From the NCBI GenBank assembly GCA_023382535.1, contig JAHDWA010000017.1:122659-186658 (forward strand): a stretch of 64,000 nucleotides of DNA. Direction: 5' to 3'. Below are positions 61,506-64,000 of the stretch, one piece after another (the first letter of the stretch is position 1; each line of letters begins with the position of its first letter). A program made the position numbers and the translations under genes. Below the pieces are notes generated by a model. That model did not search any database, was not told the DNA's origin, and saw only the letters and a list, made by a program, of their open reading frames with translations. Source of the DNA: Anaerolineae bacterium (lineage in GTDB: Bacteria; Chloroflexota; Anaerolineae; 4572-78; J111).

Positions 61506-61562
61506 GTAATAAAATTGACGGCAGCAGTTCACCTCCTTTCGTCATTAAAGGCTGGGAAATTT

Positions 61563-62192
61563 TTAAGAAACCACCGCCTTCAGCATGACGACCAGCGCTT
61601 CGCAGCCGGGGTCAACCTGCCCCTCGGTGCGCTCGCCGACCCAACTGGCCCGGCCAACTTTGCTGCGCAAGGGGGTCACGCTGTCCCGGCCCGCTTCGGC
61701 GGCGACCAGAGCTTTGGCCCCGGCTCCGCTCAGGGAAGCGCCCCCCTCTACGGCAGCGGCAAAGGCTTCGTAGGCCGGGTGGAGCGCATCAATGATGGTT
61801 TTATCGCCAGGCTTGGCTTTGCCGCGCTCCTGCATACCCAGGTCAGCCGCTTTAAACATGGCGACCAAATCCTGGCTGGAGATTTCGGTTTTGCCCATCA
61901 CTTCCTTACCCGCGCGCATCAGCGCGGTGGCCAGCAGCGTCCCCATCGTCGAAGGCGCCGCCTTGTTGGCGGCCATGCCGGCTGCCCCCAGGAACTTGCC
62001 AATGTCGGAAACGGGGTTAGCCTGGAGATAAGCCAGCACGCCGTCCGCCACTTTGGTCAGGGTAATGCCGGTATCACCATCGCCCATCGCCTGGTCGAGC
62101 GACGTTAAATAGTCACTCTGCGCTTTGAGCGCCTGGCAAGCCTGCTCTAAAGTTGTGACAATCACCTCACCTTTGATCGGTTCATCTGCCAT
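61563..62192 (-). CDS. dhaL: Dihydroxyacetone kinase subunit L (ADP/ATP-binding)
   Basis: Helical nucleotide-binding subunit of 209 residues. The metal-binding [10 protein letters not shown] motif is near residue 40 and the lid region [20 protein letters not shown] near 155. [20 protein letters not shown] closes the family signature. In most bacteria DhaL transfers phosphate from DhaM; no dhaM is in the window. The gene is 17 bases downstream of dhaK and in the same operon. Confidence 0.93.
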   Translation of the reverse strand: MADEPIKGEVIVTTLEQACQALKAQSDYLTSLDQAMGDGDTGITLTKVADGVLAYLQANPVSDIGKFLGAAGMAANKAAPSTMGTLLATALMRAGKEVMGKTEISSQDLVAMFKAADLGMQERGKAKPGDKTIIDALHPAYEAFAAAVEGGASLSGAGAKALVAAEAGRDSVTPLRSKVGRASWVGERTEGQVDPGCEALVVMLKAVVS

Positions 62193-62209
62193 TGATTGAA
62201 ACCTCGTAA

Positions 62210-63208
62210 CTAAACTTGCTTGAAAAAGGGCGTATTGGCCGGATGGTCCAGCAGTTCGGTTAGTTCGTCGTCCAGGCGGAAGAAGGTCAATGAAGCCCCG
62301 GCCATTTCCATCGAGGTCGCAAATTCGCCGACATAAGCCCGGTGGATCTGCAAGCCTTTGCCGGTGAGGATGTCATACACTTTGCGGTAAATCACATAAA
62401 GCTCTTCGGGGGGGGTTGCCCCCAGGCCGTTGACCATCACGGCCAGCCGGTCGCCGGTTTGGGGCTGCAAGTCGTCTAAAATAGCATGGGTCATCCGTTC
62501 CGCAATCTGGTCGGCGGGCTGAAGTTTTTCTCGTTTCATCCCCGGCTCGCCGTGAATGCCCATGCCAATTTCCATCTCATCTTCGCCAATGGTGAAGGTC
62601 GGCTTACCGGCCAGCGGCACGGTACAGGGCGACAGGGCCACGCCCATGGTGCGGATATTGGCCAGGGCCTTTTCGGCAATGGCCGCCACTTCGTCCACTG
62701 AGCCGCCTTTGTCGGCTTTGGCCCCGGCCACTTTGAAGGCAAAAACCATGCCGGCCACGCCCCGGCGGCGGTCCGCCTCGGCGGGTGGGGCGGAGGCCAC
62801 GTCATCCTTGACCAAAACGGTCTTGACGGCGATGCCTTCCATATCGGCCATTTCGGCCGCCATATCAAAGTTCATGATATCGCCACCGTAGTTGCCATAG
62901 ATATAGACCACCCCTTTGCCGCCGTGAATCCGCTGCGTTACAGCCAGCATCTGGTCGGAACTGGGAGAGGCAAACACGTCGCCGACAGCACAACCGTCAA
63001 GCATACCCTGGCCAACATAGCCCAGGAACACCGGCAGGTGGCCGGAGCCGCCCCCTGTCGCCAGGGCTACTTTGCCCTGCACCGGGGCGTCGGCGCGGAC
63101 AATACAATGGACATCTTCCGTATAAGCCAGTTGGGTGGGGTGGGCCTTAACCAGGCCATCCAGCATTTCGGGGACAAAATCTGCGGGTTGGTTAATAATC
63201 TTCTTCAT
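62210..63208 (-). CDS. dhaK: Dihydroxyacetone kinase subunit K (substrate-binding)
   Basis: Subunit of 332 residues that binds dihydroxyacetone or a related ketose covalently. [17 protein letters not shown] and [13 protein letters not shown] are near the start. [12 protein letters not shown] near residue 218 holds the His that forms the hemiaminal with the substrate. I choose ATG at 63208, after AAAGGAGGTGG. Relatives in Mycobacterium and other bacteria phosphorylate erythrulose, so the substrate may be a triose or tetrose. It is the first gene of the cluster. Confidence 0.94.
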   Translation of the reverse strand: MKKIINQPADFVPEMLDGLVKAHPTQLAYTEDVHCIVRADAPVQGKVALATGGGSGHLPVFLGYVGQGMLDGCAVGDVFASPSSDQMLAVTQRIHGGKGVVYIYGNYGGDIMNFDMAAEMADMEGIAVKTVLVKDDVASAPPAEADRRRGVAGMVFAFKVAGAKADKGGSVDEVAAIAEKALANIRTMGVALSPCTVPLAGKPTFTIGEDEMEIGMGIHGEPGMKREKLQPADQIAERMTHAILDDLQPQTGDRLAVMVNGLGATPPEELYVIYRKVYDILTGKGLQIHRAYVGEFATSMEMAGASLTFFRLDDELTELLDHPANTPFFKQV

Positions 63209-63368
63209 CGAATACCACCTCCTTTGTGGAATAAAGATTAACAACGCAGTGGCTGAGTCGCCGCCACATCTTTATTTTTACACTCGCCAGCCCGGCACTC
63301 CGTTGCCTTGTGGTTTAAGAGGTATCGGCAGAGCGGGCAGAAAAAGGGGAAGCAAAGATAAACTTTAT

Positions 63369-63380
63369 GTAACCGCTTAC
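63369..63380. promoter_or_regulatory. LacI-type operator upstream of dhaK
   Basis: GTAACCGCTTAC is palindromic at ten of 12 positions around a central CG, as in LacI/GalR-family operators. It lies just after the predicted start of transcription (about 63391 on minus), consistent with repression. No LacI-family gene is in the window. Confidence 0.65.
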
Positions 63381-63397
63381 GTAAACGATTGCGGTTG

Positions 63398-63426
63398 AGC
63401 TTAACACAAAAATCGTGGTCTGTCAA
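63398..63426 (-). promoter_or_regulatory. Likely promoter of the dha cluster
   Basis: Perfect -35 TTGACA at 63421-63426, a 17-base spacer and a poor -10 TAAGCT at 63398-63403. It fits a regulated promoter. Confidence 0.55.
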
Positions 63427-63442
63427 AGATAAAACCAGCCAT

Positions 63443-63468
63443 AAAAAAGGGGACTCGCTCCAGTCCCC
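63443..63468 (-). terminator. Terminator of the response-regulator gene
   Basis: On minus: stem GGGGACT/AGTCCCC with a six-base loop, then TTTTTT. It lies 25 bases after the gene and just before the dha promoter. Confidence 0.85.
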
Positions 63469-63493
63469 CATCGCATTTACCCATCCACTCTGT

Positions 63494-63901
63494 TCAGGCT
63501 GACAGCCCCAAAACCGCCCGGATTTTTTGCAGCATCTCCTCGGTGCGGCCTTTGACAAAATAATCGGCAGCGCCTTTGTTAAGGCAGGCTTTGGCTGTCT
63601 CCACCTCATCCCAGGCCGAGTTAACGATGACTGGCGTTTTGGGGCTAAAAATTTTCAGCCGTTCCAGCAGTTCCAGGCCGGCATACTTGGATTCTTTACC
63701 TTCAAAATTAGGCATGTTCAAATCTAGAATTACCAGATCAAAAGGATGGCCCTCAACCACTGCCTCCTGAACCAATGTATAAGCAGCCACGTTACCCTCG
63801 GCCGTTTCCACCTCAAACCCTGCTCGAAAGAGCGTTTTTTCCACGCTGCGCAGTAAATTCTCTTCGTCGTCTACCACCAGAATTTTGGGTTCTGCATCCA
63901 T
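63494..63901 (-). CDS. Stand-alone response-regulator receiver domain
   Basis: CheY-like receiver of 135 residues with no output domain. The acidic pair is in LVVDDEEN at residues 8-15, the phosphorylated Asp is Asp60 in VILDLNMP, Ser/Thr is in VIVNSAWDE and Lys in DYFVKG. The beta3-alpha3 loop carries an extra stretch NFEGKESKYAGLELLE. No kinase gene is next to it in the window; the upstream side is cut by the window end. The role is unknown, and it is separated from the dha cluster by a terminator. Confidence 0.9.
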   Translation of the reverse strand: MDAEPKILVVDDEENLLRSVEKTLFRAGFEVETAEGNVAAYTLVQEAVVEGHPFDLVILDLNMPNFEGKESKYAGLELLERLKIFSPKTPVIVNSAWDEVETAKACLNKGAADYFVKGRTEEMLQKIRAVLGLSA

Positions 63902-64000
63902 TTCAGGTTCGCTCCGTTACAGATACTTCGTAGGACTTGTCCTACTTACCTAAGTTTTGCCCAAAATAATGACAACGTCCCAGGGTGACAGCAAGGAACG

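Noticed and set aside
61463..61559. 31-codon frame across the dhaL-lipoprotein terminator as a leader peptide
   Set aside because: Its ATG has no ribosome site and the peptide has no run of regulatory codons; the strong AAAGGAGG lies inside the frame rather than before it.

Overview
The window reads as a chromosomal segment of a free-living bacterium, most likely a member of the Chloroflexota (Anaerolineae-like). This is inferred from the mixture of genes: a Ras/Rab-like small GTPase, a YabE-type G5/3D protein, an SpoIIIAA-like AAA/R3H protein, RbsB-type lipoproteins with long Ala/Glu/Pro/Thr linkers, and a very high load of short palindromic repeats. No marker here fixes the taxon. Composition is fairly uniform and GC-rich. 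The exception is one AT-richer gene, a GIY-YIG-type protein at 54.6-55.5 kb. There is no prophage, integrase, transposase or CRISPR array.

Layout. 0-9.8 kb is mostly minus-strand housekeeping: gmk-rhomboid-MEMO-priA, tmk, an AAA/R3H ATPase and a GNAT, with an fmdB-like gene on plus. 10-14.2 kb is plus: a glycosidase-like LysM protein, a small membrane protein and tyrS. 14.2-14.65 kb holds a small transposon-like element with a 5-bp target duplication. Next to it are two tandem minus-strand units, each with a sigma70-type promoter, a C-rich conserved core and an intrinsic terminator. They look like a duplicated small-RNA gene that I do not recognise. 14.6-23.4 kb carries rsmA, a G5/3D cell-wall protein, a GNAT, the SRP RNA with two serine tRNAs, pcrA/uvrD, a methyltransferase and a Thr-Pro-rich membrane protein. 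23.5-28.4 kb holds a LysM/SGNH protein with its own small membrane partner, a cyclic-nucleotide-binding protein, a Rab-like GTPase and a possible partner. 28.6-40.1 kb carries a dinG-type exonuclease-helicase, efp, an NfeD-type protease, an MFS transporter, a MazG-like protein, an ABC ATPase, an L,D-transpeptidase and an AlbA_2 regulator.

40.3-46.1 kb is an exopolysaccharide module: glycosyltransferase, two Wzz chain-length proteins, BY-kinase, PHP-type phosphatase and a sugar-nucleotide transferase. 46.2-52.9 kb has gatB, gdhA with a terminator-bearing leader, two GNATs and an M20 peptidase. 53.0-63.2 kb is a minus-strand catabolic cluster: dhaK, dhaL, an RbsB-type lipoprotein, ATPase, two permeases, a beta-hydroxyacid dehydrogenase, a GIY-YIG-type gene and an FGGY kinase. 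A LacI-type operator lies upstream, but the regulator is not in the window. The likely job is import and oxidation or phosphorylation of a small sugar, polyol or sugar acid with triose- or tetrose-like intermediates. The substrate cannot be read from sequence.

The strongest unexplained signal across the window is a set of hairpin-forming repeats built from permuted short words. Examples are GTAGCAGGGTAAC, TGCGTGATGCGTAA, GGATAGAAGATAG, TTGACTATTGAC, CAGTAGCCAGTAG and CAGGTGACTGGCACTT. They sit in many gene borders. Related sequences occur in frame inside priA, rsmA, the AAA/R3H gene, pcrA and the glycosyltransferase gene, and in two cases they supply the stop codon of a gene.
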